Positions 26,629 through 33,759 of a DNA stretch of 64,000 nucleotides are shown one piece after another. The notes below the pieces were generated by a model. The model did not search any database and was not told the origin of the DNA. It saw nothing but the letters and a program-made list of their open reading frames with translations. Source of the DNA: Ramlibacter ginsenosidimutans (GTDB taxonomy: Bacteria > Pseudomonadota > Gammaproteobacteria > Burkholderiales > Burkholderiaceae_C); NCBI RefSeq assembly GCF_016654015.1, contig NZ_JAEPWM010000009.1, positions 62,001-126,000 of the forward strand, in the 5' to 3' direction. The number at the start of each line of letters is the position of its first letter. Position 1 is the stretch's first letter. Made by a program: the position numbers and the translations under genes.

Positions 26629-27741
26629 ATGATCAAGCTCCCCGCCCGTTACGACCATGTCGGCAGCTTCCTGCGGCCGAAGTATTTGCTGGAGGCCCGT
26701 GCGCAGAAGGCGCGCGGCGACATCACGCCGGCGCAGCTGCGCAAGGTGGAAGACCAGGCGATCACCGAGATCGTGAAGTTCCAGGAGGACGTGGGACTCA
26801 AGAGCATCACCGACGGCGAGTTCCGCCGCACCTACTTCCACATCGACTTCCTCGAGCAGCTCGGTGGCGTCAAGACCGACATCCCGGTCACCGTGAAGAA
26901 GCCGGACGGCACCGAGGAACTCGCGCCGCCCGTGATCCGCGTGATCGACAAGGTGCGCCACGCCAAGGACATCCAGAAGGCCGACTTCGAGTACCTGAAG
27001 TCGCAGGTCACCCCCGGCCACACGGCCAAGGTCACCATCCCCTCGCCCACCATGCTGCACTTCCGCGGCGGCCGCGCGGGCATCAGCAAGGAAGCCTATC
27101 CCGAGCTCGACCCGGTCTTCTACGACGACGTCGCCAAGGCCTATGGCGACGAACTGCGTTCGCTGTACGCGGCCGGCTGCCGCTACGTGCAGATGGACGA
27201 CACCAACCTCGCCTACCTCTGCGACGAGAAGATGCGCGAGGCGGCCCGCCAGCGCGGCGACGATCCCAACGAGCTGCCGCACCGCTACGCGAAGTTCATC
27301 AACAAGGTGGTCGCGCAGAAGCCCGAAGGCATGCTGCTCGCCATGCACCTGTGCCGCGGCAATTTCAAGAGCACGCACGCGGCCGCGGGCAACTACGAGC
27401 CCGTGGCCGAGGCCCTGCTGAAGGAGATGGATCTCGACGCGTTCTTCCTGGAGTACGACGACGAGCGCTCCGGCGACTTCCGGCCCCTGCGCTACCTGCC
27501 CAAGGGCAAGACCGTGGTGCTCGGACTGGTGACCACGAAGTTCGGCCAGCTGGAAAGCAAGGACGCCCTCAAGCGCCGCATCGAGGAAGCCGCGAAGTAC
27601 GCGCCGATGGAGCAGCTCGCGCTGTCGCCGCAGTGCGGCTTCTCCAGCACGGTCCACGGCAACAACATCGCAGTGGAAGACCAGCGCAGCAAGCTGCGCC
27701 TGGTGATCGAGACCGCGCGCGAGATGTGGGGCGAGGACTGA
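26629..27741 (+). CDS. MetE C-terminal-like (YxjG/YxjH-type) putative methyltransferase
   Basis: 370 residues, the size of stand-alone relatives of the catalytic half of cobalamin-independent methionine synthase. Barrel motifs: YDHVGSFLRPKYLLEAR, SITDGEFRRTYFHIDFLEQLGGV, CRYVQMDDTNLAYLCD. Zinc-type ligands are likely in MHLCRGN near residue 237-241, the FFLEYDDERSGDF segment near 275, and SPQCGFSS near 334. It lacks the N-terminal half of MetE and may use a methyl donor other than methyl-folate-triglutamate. Located after vanAB, so a link to one-carbon units from demethylation is tempting, but VanAB releases formaldehyde, not a transferable methyl group. Function uncertain. Confidence 0.75.
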   Translation: MIKLPARYDHVGSFLRPKYLLEARAQKARGDITPAQLRKVEDQAITEIVKFQEDVGLKSITDGEFRRTYFHIDFLEQLGGVKTDIPVTVKKPDGTEELAPPVIRVIDKVRHAKDIQKADFEYLKSQVTPGHTAKVTIPSPTMLHFRGGRAGISKEAYPELDPVFYDDVAKAYGDELRSLYAAGCRYVQMDDTNLAYLCDEKMREAARQRGDDPNELPHRYAKFINKVVAQKPEGMLLAMHLCRGNFKSTHAAAGNYEPVAEALLKEMDLDAFFLEYDDERSGDFRPLRYLPKGKTVVLGLVTTKFGQLESKDALKRRIEEAAKYAPMEQLALSPQCGFSSTVHGNNIAVEDQRSKLRLVIETAREMWGED

Positions 27742-27769
27742 TCCGCGCTGTTACCTTCGCAATTGCACC

Positions 27770-27797
27770 AGCGCCGCCCTTGCGGCGCTTTTTTTCG
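27770..27797 (+). terminator. Rho-independent terminator after the MetE-like gene
   Basis: AGCGCCGC-CCT-TGCGGCGCT followed by a run of seven T. A strong stem with a U-tract, 28 bp after the stop and just before the response-regulator start at 27811. Confidence 0.9.
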
Positions 27798-27810
27798 CCG
27801 AGAATCCCGC

Positions 27811-28854
27811 ATGCCCAGCGTGTTGTTGATCGAGGATGACGAGGCGCAGCGGTTCGTGGCGCGCTTTGCGCTGAAAAAGGCCGGCCACGACGTGCGCGAA
27901 GCGGTGGATGGAGCGGCCGGCGTGGACGCAGCCCGTGCGCAACGCCCCGACGTGATCGTCTGCGACGTGATGATGCCGGGCATGACCGGCTACGAAGTGC
28001 TGTCGCAACTGCGTGCCGATCCGCGCCTCGCTACCGTCCCCTTCATCCTGCTCACGGCCATGTCCGACCGCAAGTACATGCGCCAGGGCATGACTGCGGG
28101 CGCCGACGACTTCCTCACCAAGCCGTACCGCCCCGACGAACTCTGCGAAGCCGTGTCCGCGGTGATCGCGCGCCGGCAGGTGCAGGAGAAAGCGTTCCGC
28201 AGCTCGGTCTCCGGGCTGGTCGAGAGCGCGCTGGAGCAGCAGAAGGAAAGGCTCGGCCGCCAGTACGAAGGCCACCTGCAGCGCGAGATCGACAAGCGCT
28301 GGAGCCAGGCCAACGGCGCCACCGACCTGCACTACGCACAGGCCTTCCTGCTGCTGGCCGACCTGATCGGCCCCGAACCCGGCGAGGACGATGCTGCCCT
28401 CGCCGAGCGCGTGAAGCAGGCGCAACAGGCCGCGCGCGACACGCTGTACCTGTTCGGCGCGACCCACGTGCTGCCCTACGGTCCCAAGCTGATGGCGGTG
28501 TTCACCGACGCGGCGACGCTCACCACGCCCGCGGAACTGCGCGTGCTGCGCGCCGCCATCGCACTGGCCAAGGGCGTGCCGCGCGAGCGCAAGCTCGCGA
28601 TCGCAATGCATGCCGGCCCGGTGGCGCTGGTCGCGGTCGACGATGGCCTGCATGGCGACCAGGGCCACACGCTGGTGCCCGGCGAGTCGGTGAACGCGGT
28701 CGCGGCACTGGAGGAAGCGGTGGCCGAGCAGGGTTGGCGCATCGCCGCCACCGGTGCGATGGCCGAGGCACTCGGCCCGCAGGCCGTCCTGGGACGCGAG
28801 GCGCGCACGCGCCGCGACGACCCCGCCGTCGAGGTGCTCGGCCCGGAGGCTTGA
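27811..28854 (+). CDS. Response regulator with degenerate class III cyclase-like domain
   Basis: 347 residues from the ATG at 27811 (MPSVLLIEDDEAQRFVARFAL); the preceding codons lie in the terminator. Receiver domain 1-120: acidic pocket EDD at 8-10, phospho-acceptor in IVCDVMMPG near residue 51-53, LLTAMSD and the TKPYRPDEL lysine. A coiled linker (about 130-175) follows. Residues about 180-335 look like a class III nucleotide cyclase: FLLLADLIG, YGPKLMAVFTDA, LAIAMHAGPVALV, PGESVNAVAALEEAV. The second metal Asp (usual IGDGVMAVF) is replaced in YGPKLMAVF, and the Arg of NxxxR is absent (NAVAA), so it is probably not an active cyclase. No sensor kinase gene is adjacent. Confidence 0.7.
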   Translation: MPSVLLIEDDEAQRFVARFALKKAGHDVREAVDGAAGVDAARAQRPDVIVCDVMMPGMTGYEVLSQLRADPRLATVPFILLTAMSDRKYMRQGMTAGADDFLTKPYRPDELCEAVSAVIARRQVQEKAFRSSVSGLVESALEQQKERLGRQYEGHLQREIDKRWSQANGATDLHYAQAFLLLADLIGPEPGEDDAALAERVKQAQQAARDTLYLFGATHVLPYGPKLMAVFTDAATLTTPAELRVLRAAIALAKGVPRERKLAIAMHAGPVALVAVDDGLHGDQGHTLVPGESVNAVAALEEAVAEQGWRIAATGAMAEALGPQAVLGREARTRRDDPAVEVLGPEA

Positions 28855-28904
28855 GCCCGCCGTCCGCGGCGCGCAGAATGGCGCGGCGACCGCAGGAGGC
28901 TTCC

Positions 28905-29906
28905 ATGCTGCACAGCCCGCCCACCCGCCGCGCCGTCCTGGCCGGACTGGCCGGATTCGCGGCCGCCACCCTGCCCTGCACCCGCGCGCATGCGCAGGCC
29001 GGCGCCATGCAATCGTGGCCGCTCGCGACCTCGCGCCGCACCGGCATCCACGACGTCGCGCCCGCGCCGGACGGCGGTGTCTTCTTCTCCGCGCAGGCGA
29101 GCGGACACCTGGGCTGGTTCGATCCCGGCAGCGGCCGCACGGAACTGGTCGCGCTCGGCTCCGGCTCGGCGCCGCACGGCGTGGTGCAGGGCCCGGACCA
29201 CGCGGCGTGGCTGGCCGACGGCGGCCAGAACGCGATCGTCCGCGTCGGCTGGCCCGACCGCAAGCTCACCGTGTTTGCTCTGCCGGCCGGCACGCCCTGG
29301 ACCAACCTCAACACCGCGAGCTTCGACCACGACGGAGACCTCTGGTTCACCGGACAGGCCGGCTACATCGGCCGCCTCGCGGTGCGCACGGGACAGGTGA
29401 CGGTGAAGCCGGCACCGCGCGGCCCGGGCCCCTACGGCATCTGCACCACGCCGGGCGGCGAGCTCTGGTGGTGTTCGCTGGCCGGCTCGTTCATCGCGCA
29501 GCTCGATCGGCGCACCGGCGAGTCGCGCATCGTGGAGCCGCCCACCCGCGACCAGGGCGCGCGCCGCATCTGGAGCGACAGCCGCGGCCGGCTGTGGGTG
29601 AGCGAATGGAACAGCGGCCAGCTCTCCATGCACGATCCCGCGACGCACGCGTGGCGCGCGTGGAAGGTGCCGGGCCCGCGGCCGATGGTCTACGCCGTGT
29701 ATGTCGACGACCGCGACAGCGTGTGGGTGAGCGACTTCGGGGGCAACGCGTTGTGGTCCTTCGATCCACGCAGCGAGAAATTCGAGCGCCATCCGTTCGC
29801 GCACGAGAGCGCCAACGTGCGCCAGATCCTCGGGCGCAAGGGCGAGGTGTGGTTCGGCGAGAGCGGCGCGGAACGCATCGGCGTGATCCGCAGCAACTCC
29901 GCCTAG
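28905..29906 (+). CDS. Exported Vgb-like (streptogramin-lyase-family) beta-propeller
   Basis: 333 residues. Start at ATG 28905 with GGAGG 8 bp upstream. N-terminal twin-arginine-type signal: TRRAVLAGLAGFAAATLP then THAHAQ-like AHAQ. The rest is a repeating beta-propeller with GGVFFSAQASGHLGWFDP, GDLWFTGQAGYIGRLA, GELWWCSLAGSFIAQLD, GRLWVSEWNSGQLSMHDP and DSVWVSDFGGNALWSFDP, the virginiamycin-B-lyase repeat. Members outside true Vgb rarely cleave streptogramins, so an antibiotic role should not be assumed; a periplasmic binding or lyase function is likely. Its stop overlaps the stop of the convergent methyltransferase gene. Confidence 0.8.
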   Translation: MLHSPPTRRAVLAGLAGFAAATLPCTRAHAQAGAMQSWPLATSRRTGIHDVAPAPDGGVFFSAQASGHLGWFDPGSGRTELVALGSGSAPHGVVQGPDHAAWLADGGQNAIVRVGWPDRKLTVFALPAGTPWTNLNTASFDHDGDLWFTGQAGYIGRLAVRTGQVTVKPAPRGPGPYGICTTPGGELWWCSLAGSFIAQLDRRTGESRIVEPPTRDQGARRIWSDSRGRLWVSEWNSGQLSMHDPATHAWRAWKVPGPRPMVYAVYVDDRDSVWVSDFGGNALWSFDPRSEKFERHPFAHESANVRQILGRKGEVWFGESGAERIGVIRSNSA

Positions 29907-30715
29907 CGCCGCACCGTCACCACCTTCGCCTGGATTCGGCCGTCGATCGCGCCGCTGCCGAAACGGCTCGCGAGCGCCTCGGCAGCGGCTTGCGTGGCCT
30001 CGGCCAGCCCCGGGGAGCCGCGCGCCTCGATTTCCCCGCGCAAGGGCGTGCCCTGGCAGTAAGCCAGCGCCACGATGCGCGCCGAGGCGGCCGGGCTGCG
30101 GGCCGTCACCGTCACGATCTGCGGCGCCTCGCGGAAACCGCCCTGCACGAGGTCGCGCGCGATCGCCTCCGCGTTGTGGTACCCATGCGGCAGGCGGGCC
30201 ATGAATCGAGGGGGGTCCTGCGGATAGAGCGGCACCAGCGCATCGGTCACCGTCGCGGCGAACTCGTTGTCGGCGATCGCATCCCACACGTTGAACACCA
30301 GCACGCCGCCGGGGCGCAGCACGCGCCGCGCCTCGGCGAAGGCATGCGCCTTGTCCGGGAAGAACATGGCGCCGAACTGGCACGCGACGGCGTCGAAGCT
30401 CGCATCCGCGAAGGGCAGTTGCATCGCGTCCGCCACCTGCCACTCCACCGGACGCCGCGTGCCGCGCCGCTGCGCCTCCTGCAGCATCGCCGGGTTCAGG
30501 TCGGTGGCGACGATGCGGCTCGACGCCGGCAAGGCCTGGGCGAGGCGGCGGGTGACCACGCCCGTGCCGGCAGCGATCTCCAGCAGCGCCGCCGGCGCGA
30601 GCGCTGCGATGCGGCTCGCCAGGTCCTGCGCATACGGCTCGAAGATCAGCGGCACCATGTGCTGCTCGTAGAGCTCGGGGATGGAGCCTGCGAATACCAG
30701 GTCGGTGGCGGCCAT
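29903..30715 (-). CDS. Class I SAM-dependent methyltransferase
   Basis: 270 residues from the ATG ending at 30715; the open frame upstream is an accidental extension. SAM-binding motif I LLEIAAGTGVVTRRLAQAL near residue 45-62, motif II region IVATDLNPAMLQEAQ, and post-motif ADAMQLPFADASFDAVACQFGAMFFPD, then RRVLRPGGVLVFNVWDAI. UbiE/Methyltransf_11-type. Acceptor unknown. It is the last gene of a four-gene minus-strand set with the GFA protein, the Imm5-like protein and a small membrane protein, 17 bp after the last of these. Confidence 0.8.
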   Translation of the reverse strand: MAATDLVFAGSIPELYEQHMVPLIFEPYAQDLASRIAALAPAALLEIAAGTGVVTRRLAQALPASSRIVATDLNPAMLQEAQRRGTRRPVEWQVADAMQLPFADASFDAVACQFGAMFFPDKAHAFAEARRVLRPGGVLVFNVWDAIADNEFAATVTDALVPLYPQDPPRFMARLPHGYHNAEAIARDLVQGGFREAPQIVTVTARSPAASARIVALAYCQGTPLRGEIEARGSPGLAEATQAAAEALASRFGSGAIDGRIQAKVVTVRR

Positions 30716-30732
30716 GCGGACCTCCGCGGAAT

Positions 30733-30996
30733 CTACTGCGTGACGAACACCATGCCGAGCACGCCGAAGGACAGCGTGCGGTCGCCGGCCGTGGTGTACG
30801 AGGCCACGCCCAGCGAGTGGCAGCTGGTCGCGAAGGCGGCCAGCGAACCCAGGCCGAGCAGCCGGGACACCGGGCTGCGCTCGCCGATCGTTTCCTTGAT
30901 GCGCGCGCGATGCCGCTCGGGCGAGGGATTGAGGACCACGGCGAGCAGCAGCACGGCGACGAGGACGATGGCGAGGGTCAGCGGCTTGGTTTTCAT
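30733..30996 (-). CDS. Small membrane protein, unknown function
   Basis: 87 residues: KPLTLAIVLVAVLLLAVVLNP forms an N-terminal transmembrane helix or uncleaved signal. Then comes a polar linker with SPERHRARIKETIGERSPVSRLLGLG, and a mildly hydrophobic C-terminus ending in GVLGMVFVTQ. The pattern resembles small DUF4359-type proteins (membrane anchor followed by a 'PS...H...I' segment), but I hold that loosely. Its ATG overlaps the stop of the Imm5-like gene by 4 bp, so it is translated with it. Confidence 0.6.
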   Translation of the reverse strand: MKTKPLTLAIVLVAVLLLAVVLNPSPERHRARIKETIGERSPVSRLLGLGSLAAFATSCHSLGVASYTTAGDRTLSFGVLGMVFVTQ

Positions 30997-31451
30997 TCAG
31001 TCTCCAGGGCGGCAAGCTGCGCGAGGCAGTCGGCTTGCCAGCGGAATTCGGATGCGAAGCTGTCGCGGTCCGCGACCGCCGCAGCGCCGCCCTGCGCGTA
31101 CACCGTGGCGTACGCGGCATAGTCGGCGGCCTGCAGCGCATCGCCCGCCAGCGCCCGCGCGACCGCATAGGTGGCGGACACGGCGGCATGGCCGCAGCCG
31201 TCGATGGCGCGCGAACCGGGATGATGATTGGCGAGGGCTGCCGCCTCGGCTGCGAGCGCGTCGCGGTGCGCGTCGTCGCACTCCCCGGCCAGCCAGCGCC
31301 CAAGCCCGGCCAGGCAGGCGCCGACCCGCGCGTCTTCCAGCAGGTGGCGCACGCGCAGCACGCAGGCATGCGCGAACGCGTAGCGCAGGTGCGCGTGTTC
31401 CGGCGCAGCCAGGCCGAGATCCCGCGCGAGGCGGTCCAGTGCATCGTTCAT
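30993..31451 (-). CDS. Imm5-like putative immunity protein
   Basis: 152 residues from the ATG ending at 31451. An all-helical, alanine-rich protein with pattern AFAHACVLRVRHLLEDARVGACLAGLGRWLAGECDD, AALANHHPGSRAIDGCGHAAVSATYAVARA and ALQAADYAAYATVYA. This fits the Imm-5-like 'putative immunity protein' family. No polymorphic toxin gene is next to it; neighbours are a GFA protein (4-bp ATGA overlap upstream) and a small membrane protein (4-bp overlap downstream). Many such family members stand alone, so immunity may not be the real role. The family call is by pattern only. Confidence 0.55.
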   Translation of the reverse strand: MNDALDRLARDLGLAAPEHAHLRYAFAHACVLRVRHLLEDARVGACLAGLGRWLAGECDDAHRDALAAEAAALANHHPGSRAIDGCGHAAVSATYAVARALAGDALQAADYAAYATVYAQGGAAAVADRDSFASEFRWQADCLAQLAALETE

Positions 31452-31960
31452 GGCGACTCCCTTGGCGCGGTCCGCGCCAGCAGGGCTGCGCGCCGTTCCA
31501 GGCTGGCCGCCGGCCAGTGCCGCTGGCGATCGTAATACTCCGGCACGGCGGGCACGCCGGGCGGCAACTGCAGCCACGGCTGTTTGCTCGCCGTGAAGAT
31601 GTGGATGTCGGGTGGCAAGGCATCGGGCGTGTCGAGCGTGCCGACCCGCACGAAATGCACGTGCGGCCCGGCTCCCGAGTAGTTGCTCCACACGGCGATG
31701 TGGCAGCGCGGACAGCGCGCGATGCGCTGTCCGCGGCCGCTCTCCGAAGGCGTGTCGACCACCACGGGCTGCCCGGCGAGCAGCTCGACGCGGTCCGCCT
31801 CGATCAGGGCATTCAGCGCGAACGAGGCGCCGGACTCGCGTTGGCACCAGCGGCAGTGGCAGCAATGGACGAACAGCGGCGCCGTGTGCATGCGATAGCG
31901 CACGGCGCGGCAATCGCAGCCGCCGTCGAGGGGAAACGCCGCTTTCACGGCCGCCATCAT
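31448..31960 (-). CDS. GFA/CENP-V-family zinc protein
   Basis: 170 residues. Zinc-ligand sets GGCDCRAVRY near residue 14-18, HCCHCRWCQRESGA near 32-40 and ARCPRCHIAVWS near 81-86, the classic GFA arrangement (two zinc sites), and GAGPHVHFVRVGTLDTPD near 95-112. The family is named after a proposed glutathione-dependent formaldehyde-activating enzyme, but most members have no proven activity. VanAB, which generates formaldehyde, lies 5 kb away, so a detoxifying role is conceivable. First gene of the overlapped minus-strand set. Confidence 0.85.
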   Translation of the reverse strand: MMAAVKAAFPLDGGCDCRAVRYRMHTAPLFVHCCHCRWCQRESGASFALNALIEADRVELLAGQPVVVDTPSESGRGQRIARCPRCHIAVWSNYSGAGPHVHFVRVGTLDTPDALPPDIHIFTASKQPWLQLPPGVPAVPEYYDRQRHWPAASLERRAALLARTAPRESP

Positions 31961-32137
31961 GCGCGCGCCGGACGCGAAGCGGAAGGGCGGCGTCGCTTGC
32001 GCGCCTCAGGGCCGGCGCTCGCGGTGCGGCGGTCGGGCAGAAGTACCGAAGGCGGCCCCCGCGTGCACGAGCGCCGCGGCATGCGACGCCCCGGCTGCTA
32101 GCATGGGCCAAGTCCAGGGAACGGGAGGGAGCACGCC

Positions 32138-32767
32138 ATGAAGACCGCGGCGATCCGCTTGCTGCTCGCGGCAGCCGTGCTCGGCGCCGCCGCCGCGGCC
32201 TGGTTCCTGCACGGAACGCGCGAGGAAGCCGTGGCCATCCTCGACCCGGCGCGCATCCTGCTGCTGCGCACCCCCGGCGGATTCCTCGAGGTCGCCGCGC
32301 TCGAGAAGGTCGAGGAGTTCGGCTGGAGCTCCCGCTATACCTGCCCGCTGGTGGACTGCCCGAGCCTGCTGACACCGACCATCTCCCGCATCCGGGTGCG
32401 GGCGCGCTTCACCTACCGGGTGCCGCTTGCAGCCGAGTGGAAGCTCGTCCCGCGCGCAGACCACTATGTGCTCACGGTGCCCGAGCCGCAGTTGCAGGTA
32501 CCCGTCGCCTTCCACACGGAGGACATGCAGATCCAGACGACGGAGTCGGGCTGGCTCTCCCCGCCGGCTGCACCCAATCGCGAGGCCGTGGTCCGGCATC
32601 TCGGGCCGCAACTGGCCAGCCGCGGGTCCGACCCGGCTTACCTGCGGGCGCTGCGGCCGGCCGCGCAGCAGACCGTGCAGGAGTTCGCCCGCAAGTGGAT
32701 GCTGGAACAAGGCGGCAAGACGAGCTTGCCGATCGAGGTGAGCTTCGAGCCAGGCGCCGCGCATTGA
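32138..32767 (+). CDS. Membrane-anchored protein of unknown function
   Basis: 209 residues. N-terminal hydrophobic anchor KTAAIRLLLAAAVLGAAAAAWFLHG. The remainder has alternating beta-type segments such as AILDPARILLLRTPGGFLEVAAL, ISRIRVRARFTYRVPLAAEWKL and HYVLTVPEPQLQVPVAFHTED, then helices near the C-terminus (RPAAQQTVQEFARKWMLEQGG). The layout recalls DUF4230-like proteins, weakly. It stands alone on the plus strand between minus-strand operons. No function assigned. Confidence 0.6.
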   Translation: MKTAAIRLLLAAAVLGAAAAAWFLHGTREEAVAILDPARILLLRTPGGFLEVAALEKVEEFGWSSRYTCPLVDCPSLLTPTISRIRVRARFTYRVPLAAEWKLVPRADHYVLTVPEPQLQVPVAFHTEDMQIQTTESGWLSPPAAPNREAVVRHLGPQLASRGSDPAYLRALRPAAQQTVQEFARKWMLEQGGKTSLPIEVSFEPGAAH

Positions 32768-32795
32768 CCCCGGTGAAGAGCCGCGGGCCTGGCGT

Positions 32796-33698
32796 TCAGC
32801 GCTGTGCGCGGTCCTTCGCGTTCTGCGCCTCGATGCGCTCGCGCGCGGCCTGCCAGTCGGCGTCGCTCCAGTCGCGCAGCTCGTAGAAGTTGCCGCCGGT
32901 GGCGAGCGCGTTGCCGCCATCCATCATGATGCTCTGGCCCGTGAGCCAGTCGCACTGCCCGGGCGCCATCAGGAAGGCGGCGAGCTTCTGCAGCTCGCTC
33001 ATCTTGCCCGCCCGCGCCATCGGGTTGCGCGCCTTGCTGCGGGCGCCGGGCTCCTCGCCGGGGTTGAGCCGCTTGCTCATGCCCTCTGTGGGAATCTCGC
33101 CGGGACCGACGGCGTTGAGCCGGATGCCATGGCGCGCCCATTCGACCGCAAGCGACTTGGTCATCACGTCGATGCCCGCCTTGCTCATGGCCGAGGGCAC
33201 GACGTAGGGGCTGCCGTTGTCGACCCAGGTCGTGATGATGCTCATGACGCTGCGGAACGGCCGCTCCGGCGTCCACTGCCCGGCCCGGGATTCGGCGACC
33301 CAGCGCTTGCCCACGGCCTGCGTCACGTAGAAGGTCCCATGGAACACGATGTTCGCGATCGCGTCGAAGCCGCGCGGCGACAGGCTTTCGGTCGGCGCGA
33401 TGAAGTTGCCGGCGGCGTTGTTGACCAGTCCCGTGAGTCCGCCGTGCTCGAACAGCTCCTGCACCATGTCGTCGACGGCCTGCGCAACGCGGATGTCCAC
33501 GCCGAAGGTGTCGATGCGCCGGCCGGGGAACTGCGCGCGCCAGGCTTCCGCCGTTTCCTCGCAGACGGCCTTGCGGCGCCCGCAGATGGCGACGTCGCCG
33601 CCGAGCGCGAGAAACTGTTCGGCCATCGCGCGGCCGAGGCCGGTGCCGCCGCCGGTGACCAGGATGCGCTGGCCGGCGAAGAGTTGGTCTGCGTACAT
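32796..33698 (-). CDS. SDR oxidoreductase, 2,4-dienoyl-CoA reductase type
   Basis: 300 residues. NADP-type SDR start ILVTGGGTGLGRAMAEQFLALGG with GRRK after beta-2, then VNNAAGNFIAPTESLS. In place of the usual YxxxK the active-site loop reads YVVPSAMSKAG: Ser takes the standard Tyr position with the Lys four residues later, and a Tyr lies a few residues upstream. That is the arrangement of mitochondrial-type 2,4-dienoyl-CoA reductase (DECR1). It also has WARHGIRLNAVGPGEIPTEG, like DECR1's IQPGPI region. Likely role: reduction of dienoyl-CoA from unsaturated acids. It closes the minus-strand run containing fabI, pta and ackA, after a 61-bp gap. Confidence 0.78.
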   Translation of the reverse strand: MYADQLFAGQRILVTGGGTGLGRAMAEQFLALGGDVAICGRRKAVCEETAEAWRAQFPGRRIDTFGVDIRVAQAVDDMVQELFEHGGLTGLVNNAAGNFIAPTESLSPRGFDAIANIVFHGTFYVTQAVGKRWVAESRAGQWTPERPFRSVMSIITTWVDNGSPYVVPSAMSKAGIDVMTKSLAVEWARHGIRLNAVGPGEIPTEGMSKRLNPGEEPGARSKARNPMARAGKMSELQKLAAFLMAPGQCDWLTGQSIMMDGGNALATGGNFYELRDWSDADWQAARERIEAQNAKDRAQR

Positions 33699-33759
33699 GG
33701 TGTGTCTCCCCGGGCGAAACCCGCCCGCCCCAATGTAGCAGTGCGCGTTGCCCCTCCCG

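Noticed and set aside
26629-27741. Vanillate methyltransferase LigM-like enzyme
   Set aside because: The sequence is a MetE-C-type barrel with His/Cys ligands, not the GcvT-like fold of LigM, and VanAB already covers demethylation.
28905-29906. Antibiotic resistance gene vgb
   Set aside because: Only the propeller repeat is shared; with an export signal and an environmental context there is no support for streptogramin resistance.
30993-31451. Toxin-immunity locus
   Set aside because: Only an Imm5-like pattern is seen; no toxin, Rhs, T6SS or CDI gene occurs in the window.
28754-32101. 1115-residue open frame on the plus strand
   Set aside because: It is an Arg/Ala/Pro-rich shadow running over the Vgb-like gene and across the minus-strand GFA and methyltransferase genes, which have clear family motifs. 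Long antisense frames are expected at this GC content.
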